This document shows, in pieces, positions 1 through 5,409 of a stretch of DNA of 5,409 nucleotides. The DNA comes from Chloroflexota bacterium (GTDB taxonomy: Bacteria; Chloroflexota; Limnocylindria; Limnocylindrales; CSP1-4), in assembly GCA_021812735.1 (NCBI GenBank), contig JAKAMV010000705.1:1-5409 (forward strand), in the 5' to 3' direction. The notes below the pieces were generated by a model. That model saw only the letters and a list, made by a program, of their open reading frames with translations, was not told the origin of the DNA and made no database searches. A program made the position numbers and the translations under genes. Numbering within the stretch: position 1 is the first letter of the stretch; the number at the start of each line of letters is the position of its first letter.

Positions 1-2
1 CC

Positions 3-332
3 CACCCCCGGGATCCGAAGACGGCCTGGGTCCTGCCGCTCACCACGCCCGAGCACGGCCGGTACACGCCCGACGCCAAGGCTGCGGTCTGGCGGACGCG
101 CGACGGCGGCGCCTCGTGGGAGCGGCTCTCGAACGGCCTGCCGCAGGAGAACGCGTGGCTGTCGGTCCTGCGCGAGGCGATGGGCGTCGACTCGCTCGAC
201 CGGCCAGGCGTCTACTTCGGCTCGCAGTCGGGACAGCTGTTCGCGTCACCGGACGAGGGCGACACCTGGCGCGAGATCGCCTCGTTCCTGCCCCAGATCG
301 CCTCGGTCGACGCCGCGGTCCTGGCGGACTGA
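3..332 (+). CDS. BNR/Asp-box repeat (sialidase-like beta-propeller) protein, C-terminal part
   Basis: This is the last 109 residues of a protein whose start lies left of the window; the frame is open from base 3 to the TGA at 330-332. Two Asp-box motifs of the S/T-x-D-x-G-x-T/S-W type are visible: TRDGGASW (bases 96-119) and SPDEGDTW (bases 246-269). These motifs mark blade hairpins in BNR/sialidase-like propellers, often annotated as exo-alpha-sialidase or WD40/YVTN/BNR-like. The catalytic residues of true sialidases cannot be checked because most of the protein is missing, so enzymatic activity should not be assumed. The stretch between the boxes (GVYFGSQSGQLFASPDEG) is typical of a propeller blade that reports a value per repeat. 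The protein ends shortly after the last blade with no membrane anchor. A MoaD-like gene follows after 22 bases and is probably co-transcribed. Confidence 0.85.
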   Translation, partial: HPRDPKTAWVLPLTTPEHGRYTPDAKAAVWRTRDGGASWERLSNGLPQENAWLSVLREAMGVDSLDRPGVYFGSQSGQLFASPDEGDTWREIASFLPQIASVDAAVLAD

Positions 333-354
333 GCGGCGGGGAGCTGTCGAAGCG

Positions 355-618
355 ATGGCTGAGGTGCGGCTGCCCGGCAACCTCGTGGACCTGTTCCCCG
401 GAACGCCCCGGCGGCTGGAGCTGCGGGGCGGCACGGTGCGCGAGGTGCTGGCCTCGCTCGACGCCCGGGTGCCCGGCATGCACGACCGGCTGCTGACCGC
501 GGGCCCCGAGATCCGGGAGCACATCAAGGTGTTCGTCGACGGGCGGCAGGCGGAGCTGGCCACGCCGGTCACGCCGGATTCCGTCGTGCACGTGATCCCG
601 GCGGTGTCGGGGGGATAG
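355..618 (+). CDS. MoaD/ThiS family ubiquitin-like sulfur-carrier or modifier protein
   Basis: This is a complete 87-residue protein of the usual MoaD/ThiS length. It begins with a beta strand (AEVRLPGNL), has the helix region TVREVLASLDARVPGMHDRLL, then the strand IKVFVDGR. Its C-terminus is VHVIPAVSGG. The final Gly-Gly at the very end is the key feature of beta-grasp sulfur carriers and ubiquitin-like modifiers, which are adenylated and thiocarboxylated by an E1-like (MoeB/ThiF) enzyme. Members act in molybdopterin, thiamin or cysteine synthesis, or as protein tags. None of these partner genes is in the window, so the pathway is unknown. The ATG at 355 is preceded by GGGGAG at 338-343, 11 bases away, which is slightly long but acceptable. 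The gene starts 22 bases after the BNR protein stop, so the two probably share a transcript. A hairpin follows the TAG within 10 bases. Confidence 0.9.
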   Translation: MAEVRLPGNLVDLFPGTPRRLELRGGTVREVLASLDARVPGMHDRLLTAGPEIREHIKVFVDGRQAELATPVTPDSVVHVIPAVSGG

Positions 619-626
619 GTCCAACG

Positions 627-651
627 CTCGTCTCGGCGTTGCCGAGACGGG
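627..651. terminator. Hairpin between converging reading frames, likely bidirectional terminator
   Basis: CGTCTCGGC (629-637) and GCCGAGACG (641-649) are perfect inverted copies around a GTT loop. One wobble pair and one further C-G pair extend the stem to 627-651. It lies 9 bases after the stop of the MoaD-like gene and just beyond the end of the kinase-domain homology on the other strand. Neither side has a clear T tract, so this is either an intrinsic terminator of the T-poor kind seen in high-GC bacteria or an RNA-stabilising 3' end. Confidence 0.6.
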
Positions 652-680
652 TTCGGGCGCCGTCGCCCCGCGCTCGCCGA

Positions 681-1259
681 CGGGTAGCGCACCCGGAAGG
701 CCGTCCAGCCCGGCCCGGAGGTGATGCTGACCTCGCCCTCGTCTGCCTCTACCAGCTGGCGCACGATCGCGAGGCCGATACCGGCGCCGCTGCGCGCCCG
801 GTCCCGCGAGGGCTCCACGCGGTAGAAGCGGTCGAACACGCGGGAGATGGCCTCCGGGGGGATGCCCGGCCCTGAGTTGCCCACCACGATCTCGATCCAC
901 GTGCGGCCGTCGCGGCCTCCGTGGGAGCCGGCGGCCCTCGAATCGCCGGCCACCAGCGACGCCACGGCGACGCGGCCGCGGTCGGGCGTGTACCGCTCGG
1001 CGTTCTGGAGCAGGCTCGCGAGCACGCCGGTCAGCGCGTCCGGGCGCACGCGCGCGATCGCGGGTCCGGGGGCGTCAGCCTTGAGGGCGACCGACCGCCG
1101 GGCCAGGGCCGGCACCACCAGTTCCGCCGCGCTCCGCAGGGCGGCTGCCACGTCGACCTCGACTGGCCCGGTCCGCACGGCAGTCCACGGGGCTCCGGCC
1201 GGCACGTCGAGCGAGGCCGCGAGCCGCCTCACGCCGCCTCGCCATGCGCCCCGTCGCAC
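681..1259 (-). pseudogene. Sensor histidine kinase remnant: HATPase_c domain only
   Basis: The minus strand encodes a clear kinase ATP-binding domain with its motifs in order: N box LLQNAERYTP (about 984-1013), G1 box NSGPGIPPE (about 852-878), F box VFDRFYRVEPSRDRARSG, and G2 box GAGIGLAIVRQL (about 752-789). The closing strand FRVRYP ends at about 681. In the G1 box Asn replaces the usual Asp, a variant known in working kinases. Upstream, VRRLAASLDVPAG resembles the second helix of the HisKA dimerisation domain, but no H-box helix, phospho-acceptor His, HAMP or membrane segment precedes it. The frame upstream becomes low-complexity Gly/Arg/Ala and runs into the opposing gene at 1340. A GTG at 1259 is the nearest in-frame start, with no good ribosome site. 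After FRVRYP there is no stop; the frame stays open to 246, antisense across the MoaD-like gene. I read this as a 5'-truncated, decaying kinase gene. A small stand-alone HATPase protein is the alternative. The domain identity is secure; the pseudogene status is inferred. Confidence 0.7.
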
Positions 1260-1324
1260 GGCCCGGCGAGTCTGACCGCCGTCCCGATCGCCGGGACCGC
1301 CCGCCGGCAGCGCCCCGCCGGTCC

Positions 1325-1331
1325 AGGAGGA
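1325..1331 (+). promoter_or_regulatory. Strong ribosome binding site (AGGAGGA) for the exported protein
   Basis: AGGAGGA lies 8 bases before the ATG at 1340, an ideal Shine-Dalgarno arrangement. It fixes the intended start even though that ATG is in a different frame from the coding sequence that follows. Confidence 0.7.
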
Positions 1332-1339
1332 TCTCCCTG

Positions 1340-1737
1340 ATGCCCCGTCGTCTCGCACCGCCCTCACCGCCACCGCCCTGCTCACGTCCCTCGCCGCAAG
1401 CTCGGTCTTCGCCGGCAGCGCGCCCCGCATCGGCCGCTACGCCGAGGGCACCCTGTGGCGGACTGAGGGGACGCCCACCGACTTCGCGAACACCGGCGCC
1501 CCGGCCTCGTCCCTCGAGGCGATCTACGCACTGGGCGACGGGCTGGTCAACGTGGCCGCGGCCGCGCCCGGCGACCCCGGGTTCCGAGGCGGGCGCCGGA
1601 CGGTCCTGCCGATCACCTGGAACAGGACGCCTGTGCAGCTGACCGGTGGCGACCAGGCGCTCGTCTACGCCTCGGCCGGGATGCTGACGATCGTGTCGAC
1701 GCCCGTCAAGGAGTTCGCGTGCCCGGTGATCCCCTGA
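1340..1737 (+). CDS. Small exported protein of unknown function, apparent frameshift at codon 2-3
   Basis: The coding frame, judged by codon use and third-position GC, is that of bases 1342-1737 and ends at TGA 1735-1737. It begins PSSRTALTATALLTSLAASSVFAGSAPRI in pieces that look like a signal peptide: a basic residue, a hydrophobic core (TALTATALLTSLAA), and a likely cleavage after VFA. The mature part is about 105 residues with GTLWRTEGTPTDFANTG, EAIYALGDGLVNVAAAAPG and a C-terminal KEFACPVIP holding its only Cys. There is no ATG, GTG or TTG in this frame near the start, and an upstream in-frame TGA sits at 1273-1275. The well-placed ATG at 1340 reads one frame away and gives a Pro/Arg/Ser-rich shadow product. 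One missing base in or next to the CCCC run at 1343-1346 would explain this: restoring it gives M-P-P-S-S-R-T-A-L. This is either a sequencing error or a real mutation. I do not recognise the family. A secreted beta-rich protein is a guess from its composition. Confidence 0.6.
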
Positions 1738-1896
1738 TCCAGGGCTGATCGCCCGACCCGGCGCGGCACGGCGGCTCGCCTCGCATGGCAGACCACCCTG
1801 CATCGTCGCGCCGCCTCCGCCGCTCGGCCTGCCCGTCTGGGGCGGCGACCCGCCCGTTCCCCGGGGCCTGCCCGGCACGCTCCCGCCCGCGTCACC

Positions 1897-1902
1897 TACC
1901 AT
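1897..1902 (+). promoter_or_regulatory. Candidate -10 element (TACCAT) upstream of the glycosyltransferase
   Basis: TACCAT fits a TAnnnT type -10 box and ends 12 bases before the ATG at 1915, which would give a nearly leaderless transcript. No convincing -35 box is visible 16-18 bases upstream. The 177-base gap from 1738 to 1914 otherwise shows no gene and only weak short inverted repeats (GGGC/GCCC around 1742-1754). Confidence 0.35.
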
Positions 1903-1914
1903 CGGTCCTCCAAC

Positions 1915-3438
1915 ATGACGACGGGAGGACCCGAGAACCCAATGGTCGCACCCGAGATGGCGCCAATGACGCCGCGCCGGTCCAGGGTCCAGCGGCCGAG
2001 CCGCGAGGCCGTCGCGCTCATCGGCATCGCCGTCGCGGTGGTGGTGGTCATGCTCGCCTTCCTCGGCGCGGACCCCGCGTTCGGCGTCACGACGAGCAAC
2101 GGGCCCTTCACCGACGAGTCGTGGGACGTCATGAACGCCCGGAACTTCGTGCTCCTGGGCATGTGGGCGACCGATGACTGGACGCTCCACCTGGTGAACC
2201 TGCCGTTCAGCGTCAGCGCGGCCGCCGTGTTCAGCGTCTTCGGGGTGGGCATCGAGCAGGCCAGGCTGGTCCCGATCGCCGCCACCGGCATGACGGTCGC
2301 TGCGCTCGGGCTCGGGCTTCGGCGCTGGATCGGCGCAGGACCGGCAGCCCTCGCCGCCGTGGCCTACGGCGGGGCGACGCTCGTCCTGTTCTACGGCAGG
2401 CTCGCGTTCCTCGAGCCGATGGTCGCGATGTGGCTGACGCTCGGGGCGCTGGCCGTCCTGCGCGCGCGGTCGGACTCCTCCCTCCGGCTCGGGATCCTGG
2501 CGGGCGGGCTGCTCGCGCTGGGCGTCGGCACCAAGCCTTCCGCGCTCGCCGCGGTGATCGGCATCCTGGCCGCCGTCGCGATCGCGGGCCGGAGGGAGCG
2601 GCCCGTTCGTCGCTGGGTCGGCGGTGCCGGCCTCTCGGTCGTGGCGCTCGGCCTCGCCTGGGCCGTGCTCATCTGGCTGCCGAACCGGTCGGCGATCAGC
2701 GACGTGCTCCGCATCTGGGCCTCAGAGCCGATCATCGCCCCGTTTGGAACGGTCCTCCACCGGGTCGCGACGTACCCCGCCTCCGACGGGTTCGTGGCGC
2801 TCTCGATCCCGCTCCTGGCTGCCGGTGGCGTCGGCTGGGGGATCGCGGCCGCCCGCTGGCGAACGTTGGGGCCAGAGGTGCGGCTGCTGCTCGCGGGTGC
2901 TACCGGCTGGCTGGTGCTCGGCTTCGGCCTGCTCGCCGTGGCGCCCTATCGGCCCAACCGCTATGAGGTGCCCCTGCTGCCGGCACTCGCGATCCTGGTC
3001 GGGATCGGCGCCCGTGGAGCGTCAGGCGTCATCACGCGGCGCGCCCCCGGCCGCGCGGGGGCGGTCGGCGTCGCCCTTGCGCTCGTGCTCGTCGTCCCGG
3101 GCGCGATCTCCTACGCATCCTGGATGGGCAGCGCCACGTACCGCCTGCCGGCTGTCCAGGCGCAGCTGGCGGCCGAGATTCCAGCCGGGAGCGTGACCCA
3201 GGGGGACTACGCGCCGGCGTTCGCGATGCGCGCGCGCGCCACCACGATCGTGAGCCGGCCCGCCACCCACATCTCGCCGGGAGACCTCTATGCAAGCCGC
3301 GGCGTCCGCTGGTTCGTGGGCCATGCACACGACGCCCCCGTGTGGGCCAAGCTGCACCGGGCGGCTTGGGACGGGCGACAGCAGGTGCTCTGCACCCCGT
3401 GGGGGAGCGAGCCGGTGTGCGTCTGGCGCCTGCCCTGA
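1915..3438 (+). CDS. GT-C type membrane glycosyltransferase (PMT/ArnT-like, glycosyltransferase family 39-like)
   Basis: This is a complete 507-residue polytopic membrane protein. After a short basic N-terminus the first membrane helix is at about 32-51. It is followed by an outside loop with FTDESWDVMNARN, whose adjacent Asp67-Glu68 is the acidic pair expected of PMT/ArnT catalytic loops. Further motifs are FYGRLAFLEPM (159-169), with Arg162 and Glu167 typical of the second conserved loop, and PNRYEVPLLPALAIL (347-361), matching the RY-PLLP segment before a late helix. Roughly ten to twelve hydrophobic helices end near residue 400. A soluble tail of about 100 residues follows, with Cys493 and Cys502 near the end. 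The family transfers sugars from polyprenyl-phosphate carriers to proteins or lipids outside the membrane; donor and acceptor here are unknown. The start at 1915 lacks a ribosome site but suits a leaderless message. ATG 1942 has GGGAGGA 12 bases upstream and is a real alternative. The gene stands alone and converges with the Usp-like gene, 56 bases away. Confidence 0.85.
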   Translation: MTTGGPENPMVAPEMAPMTPRRSRVQRPSREAVALIGIAVAVVVVMLAFLGADPAFGVTTSNGPFTDESWDVMNARNFVLLGMWATDDWTLHLVNLPFSVSAAAVFSVFGVGIEQARLVPIAATGMTVAALGLGLRRWIGAGPAALAAVAYGGATLVLFYGRLAFLEPMVAMWLTLGALAVLRARSDSSLRLGILAGGLLALGVGTKPSALAAVIGILAAVAIAGRRERPVRRWVGGAGLSVVALGLAWAVLIWLPNRSAISDVLRIWASEPIIAPFGTVLHRVATYPASDGFVALSIPLLAAGGVGWGIAAARWRTLGPEVRLLLAGATGWLVLGFGLLAVAPYRPNRYEVPLLPALAILVGIGARGASGVITRRAPGRAGAVGVALALVLVVPGAISYASWMGSATYRLPAVQAQLAAEIPAGSVTQGDYAPAFAMRARATTIVSRPATHISPGDLYASRGVRWFVGHAHDAPVWAKLHRAAWDGRQQVLCTPWGSEPVCVWRLP

Positions 3439-3494
3439 CCTTCCGCCCCTGGGGCCCCGGCCCGTGCGTGGCAGGCGGTCTCGTCCCCGGGCGA

Positions 3495-4100
3495 TCAGGG
3501 TGTCGCCGTCGACAGCAGCGGAACCTTCCCTGTCCGTCCAGCCCGGTCTAGCCAGGCGCCCTGCGTGCCGAGCGCGCGAACCCGCGCCCACGACCCGTCG
3601 AGCGCCACCGCGACCAGCGGAGCCGGCACTCGCGCTGCCAGGTACTCGAGCGTGCGGTCCAGCACGGCGCGCCGGCTCCCCCTCGCCGGCACCAGCACGA
3701 GCGCCGCCTCAGTCGCCGCCACCGCTTCGGCGACCCCCGCGGGCCCATACCGGCTGGGCAGCCACACGCCGACGATCAGGCCGGGCGCGGTCACGGCACG
3801 GGCCTCCTCGAGGAGCAGGTCGCCGTCACGGGTGCCGGTGTGCGTGCGCGCGACGCCAAGATCGACCGGCGGGAAGAACAGTCGCGGTCGTGCTCGCGGA
3901 GGCCCGTCGTCGCGGGCGCCGACGACGCAGAACAGGAGCGTCCCGCCGATGCGCAGCGCGGCCTGCGCGGCCAGCTCGCGCACCGGGGCGTAGCGGGGAT
4001 CCGACCCGTCGTCGGTGATCGCAACGACGGTGGCGGCCGACGGCAGCCGGGCGATGAGCTCGGTGATGGCGGACGAGGAGGAATCGGCGAAGGCGGTCAT
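3495..4100 (-). CDS. Universal stress protein-like (HUP/UspA fold) protein
   Basis: This is a 201-residue protein when started at the ATG at 4100. It opens with a helix (AITELIARL), then the strand and loop TVVAITDDGSDP, where the acidic residues after the first strand recall the nucleotide-contacting Asp of UspA-type proteins. A helix and second strand follow (VRELAAQAALRIGGTLLFCVV), and later strands LIVGVW, ALVLVPA and PLVAVAL give an alternating alpha/beta pattern. The usual Usp signature G-x2-G-x9-G-S/T is not evident, so ATP binding is doubtful. The assignment is from fold pattern and is moderate; a hypothetical alpha/beta protein is the fallback. No signal peptide or membrane segment is present. 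The frame is open further upstream to a TTG at 4166, but those extra 22 residues are Arg-rich and unlike the rest. The ATG has no close ribosome site, so the start is uncertain. It is convergent with the transferase and divergent from the aldehyde dehydrogenase. Confidence 0.6.
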   Translation of the reverse strand: MTAFADSSSSAITELIARLPSAATVVAITDDGSDPRYAPVRELAAQAALRIGGTLLFCVVGARDDGPPRARPRLFFPPVDLGVARTHTGTRDGDLLLEEARAVTAPGLIVGVWLPSRYGPAGVAEAVAATEAALVLVPARGSRRAVLDRTLEYLAARVPAPLVAVALDGSWARVRALGTQGAWLDRAGRTGKVPLLSTATP

Positions 4101-4196
4101 GGCTCGGGACACTGGTCTGCGCCTCCGGTTCGTGGCAGGGTCGTTGCACACAGGATCTGCGGCCAACCTTTCGCCTCGGTTACGCCGGACACCCTG

Positions 4197-4226
4197 ATGA
4201 CGTCGGCGTCACGACCGCGCTACGAT
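4197..4226 (+). promoter_or_regulatory. Candidate sigma-70-type promoter for the aldehyde dehydrogenase gene
   Basis: ATGACG (4197-4202) and TACGAT (4221-4226) each match four of six bases of the -35 and -10 consensus with an 18-base spacer. Transcription would start near 4233, leaving a leader of about 30 bases with a ribosome site. The -10 resembles the TACCAT before the gene at 1915. Confidence 0.45.
4198..4211. repeat. Short inverted repeat TGACG-4-CGTCA overlapping the -35 region
   Basis: TGACG and CGTCA are perfect inverted arms around TCGG. The site covers the proposed -35 box in the divergent intergenic region, where a repressor could act on one or both genes. The arms are only five bases long, so chance is a fair explanation. 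Confidence 0.3.
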
Positions 4227-4253
4227 CGCCGCCCACACCCCGACTGCTCGCCC

Positions 4254-4257
4254 GAGG
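4254..4257 (+). promoter_or_regulatory. Ribosome binding site (GAGG) supporting the GTG start at 4264
   Basis: GAGG ends 6 bases before GTG 4264. An in-frame TGA at 4198-4200 and the lack of another start codon between them make this GTG the only likely start. Confidence 0.55.
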
Positions 4258-4263
4258 CCGCTC

Positions 4264-5409
4264 GTGACCGCTGCGTCCCCATCCGACGATCCCAGGCCCA
4301 GGACGTTCACGGTCGCTCCCGGCCCATACCCGTTCGCCCCGCGCGTCCCGGGTTCCGCGGCCACCGACATCCCCGGCCTCGACACGGCGGTCGCCCAGGT
4401 CCGCGCCAACGCCGCGTCGTGGACCCGCGCCACGCCCGACTTCCGCGTGCGCCTCCTCGACGAGGTGCTTCGCGCGACGCTGCCCGTGGCCGGCCGCTGG
4501 ACGGACATGGCCAGCCGCCACGAGGGCCTCGACCCCGCGTCGCCGGATTCAGCAGAGGAGGCGATCGTGGGGCCCTACGTCTTCGCGCGTGGTGCCCGCC
4601 TGCATCGGGACGCTATCCGGGACATCGACCGCCGCGGACGGCCCGCGATCCCCGGCGGCGCCCGGCGCCTGGCCGACGGCCGCGTCGCAGCGAGGGTGAT
4701 GCCGGCGGGCCTCACCGACCGGCCGCTCTACCTTGGCACCACGGCCGACGTGTGGATGGACCGCGGGGTCACGCTCGACGAGCTGCCCGCCACGATGGCC
4801 GCGCACTACCGGACGCAGCCCGAGCCGCGCGTCTGCCTCGTGCTCGGCGCCGGCAACGTGTCATCGATCGGGCCCCTCGACGTGCTCCACAAGCTGTTCG
4901 TCGAGCTCCAGGTGGTCGTGCTCAAGGTCCACCCGGTGATGGCCCACCTCGGGCCTGTCCAGGAGGACCTGCTCGCGCCGCTGATCCGCGCCGGCGTCCT
5001 GCGCGTCGTCTACGGGGACGCCGCCGAGGGCGCGCACCTGGTCAACCACCCGCTCGTGGACACCCTCCACGTCACGGGCTCGGACCGCACGTACGAGGCG
5101 ATCGTCTTCGGCACCGGGCCCGAGGGCGAAGCGCGCAAGCGACGCGACGAGCCGCTGCTCACCAAGCCGTTCACAGCCGAACTGGGCAACCTGACGCCGA
5201 TCATCGTGGTGCCCGGGCGCTGGAGCCCGTCCGACCTCGAGTACCACGCGACCAACATCGCCACCATGCTGGTCAACAACGCAGGGTTCAACTGCACCAC
5301 GCCGCGGGTGATCGTGACTGCGCGGGGCTGGCCGCTCCGGGTGGCGCTGATGGACCGCGTCCGGGCCCGCCTCGACGCGCTCCCGTCGCGCGCTGCGTTC
5401 TACCCCGGC
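4264..5409 (+). CDS. Aldehyde dehydrogenase superfamily protein, N-terminal 382 residues
   Basis: The frame opens at GTG 4264 and runs off the window without a stop. The first 180 residues form an N-terminal region with HYRTQPEPRV leading into the cofactor domain. Cofactor-site motifs follow: VLGAGNVSSIGPLD (GAGN at residues 195-198), VVLKVHP with Lys221 at the place of the NAD(P)-contacting lysine, and HVTGSDRT (269-276) matching the usual F-T-G-S segment. FTAELGN carries Glu306, the probable general base, where classical enzymes have E-L-G-G. NAGFNCTTPRVIV carries Cys344, the expected catalytic thiol; the 38-residue Glu-Cys spacing is close to the family norm. All catalytic residues are thus present. 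The enzyme should oxidise an aldehyde, or reduce an acyl-thioester as LuxC-like relatives do, with NAD(P); substrate cannot be told. It does not look like the common 480-residue class: Cys at 344 and the long N-terminus suggest a full length above 500. Roughly the last third is missing. It is divergent from the Usp-like gene. Confidence 0.88.
   Translation, partial: MTAASPSDDPRPRTFTVAPGPYPFAPRVPGSAATDIPGLDTAVAQVRANAASWTRATPDFRVRLLDEVLRATLPVAGRWTDMASRHEGLDPASPDSAEEAIVGPYVFARGARLHRDAIRDIDRRGRPAIPGGARRLADGRVAARVMPAGLTDRPLYLGTTADVWMDRGVTLDELPATMAAHYRTQPEPRVCLVLGAGNVSSIGPLDVLHKLFVELQVVVLKVHPVMAHLGPVQEDLLAPLIRAGVLRVVYGDAAEGAHLVNHPLVDTLHVTGSDRTYEAIVFGTGPEGEARKRRDEPLLTKPFTAELGNLTPIIVVPGRWSPSDLEYHATNIATMLVNNAGFNCTTPRVIVTARGWPLRVALMDRVRARLDALPSRAAFYPG

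Noticed and set aside
1075..2190. Long open frame (371 codons) on the minus strand across several genes
   Set aside because: Its product is Arg/Gly-rich low-complexity sequence with no domain, and it lies opposite better-supported genes. It is the usual antisense shadow in high-GC DNA.
2205..2238. Direct repeat GTTCAGCGTC at 2205-2214 and 2229-2238
   Set aside because: The copies are exactly eight codons apart inside the transferase gene and encode the same F-S-V residues of a membrane helix region, so chance and codon bias explain them.
3227..3239. Alternating TGCGCGCGCGCGC tract, possible Z-DNA
   Set aside because: It lies within the transferase coding frame as Arg/Ala codons in a very GC-rich genome; nothing suggests a structural role.
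3446..3458. CCCCTGGGGCCCC palindromic run after the transferase stop as a terminator
   Set aside because: The loops would be zero or one base and there is no T tract, so no stable hairpin can be supported.
3022..3591. Minus-strand open frame (189 codons) over the end of the transferase gene
   Set aside because: No recognisable motif, Arg/Gly/Ala-rich composition, and it covers the 3' end of a clear membrane protein.
3290..4018. Plus-strand open frame (242 codons) opposite the Usp-like gene
   Set aside because: Pro/Arg/Ala-rich with no fold pattern, whereas the minus-strand frame alternates helices and strands with typical codon use.
4861..5247. Minus-strand open frame (128 codons) opposite the aldehyde dehydrogenase
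   Set aside because: The plus strand carries unmistakable aldehyde dehydrogenase motifs here; the reverse frame is a mirror artefact.
1..5409. A new multi-gene defence or biosynthetic system
   Set aside because: There are no nucleases, reverse transcriptases, transposases, repeat arrays or clustered biosynthetic genes, and the genes face different directions with unrelated roles.

Overview
The window is a very GC-rich stretch of bacterial chromosome with strong third-position GC in the coding frames. The style suggests a high-GC environmental bacterium such as a Chloroflexota (Limnocylindria-type) or Actinomycetota (Thermoleophilia-type) genome. The sequence alone does not decide between these; the phylum is an inference.

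Layout, left to right. (1) 3-332 (+): the C-terminal end of a BNR/Asp-box repeat (sialidase-like beta-propeller) protein, cut by the window edge. (2) 355-618 (+): a MoaD/ThiS-type ubiquitin-like protein ending in Gly-Gly, 22 bases downstream and probably in the same operon. (3) 627-651: a strong hairpin closing this operon. (4) about 1259-681 (-): a histidine-kinase ATPase domain that has lost its sensor and phospho-acceptor parts and has no stop codon where the domain ends, so probably a decayed gene. (5) 1340-1737 (+): a small exported protein with a good ribosome binding site and ATG, but the coding frame is shifted by one base within the first few codons. (6) 1915-3438 (+): a complete multi-pass GT-C type glycosyltransferase (PMT/ArnT-like). 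(7) 4100-3495 (-): a small Usp-like (HUP-fold) protein, convergent with the transferase. (8) 4264 to the window end (+): the first 382 residues of an aldehyde dehydrogenase superfamily enzyme, divergent from the Usp-like gene across a 163-base promoter region.

The genes do not form one pathway. The BNR and MoaD-like genes look like a unit. The Usp-like and aldehyde dehydrogenase genes share a divergent control region. The rest are single genes. I found no CRISPR array, transposase, integrase, tRNA or rRNA, and no clear new system. The most useful second looks are the BNR/ubiquitin-like pair, the broken kinase, and the frameshift at the start of the exported protein.
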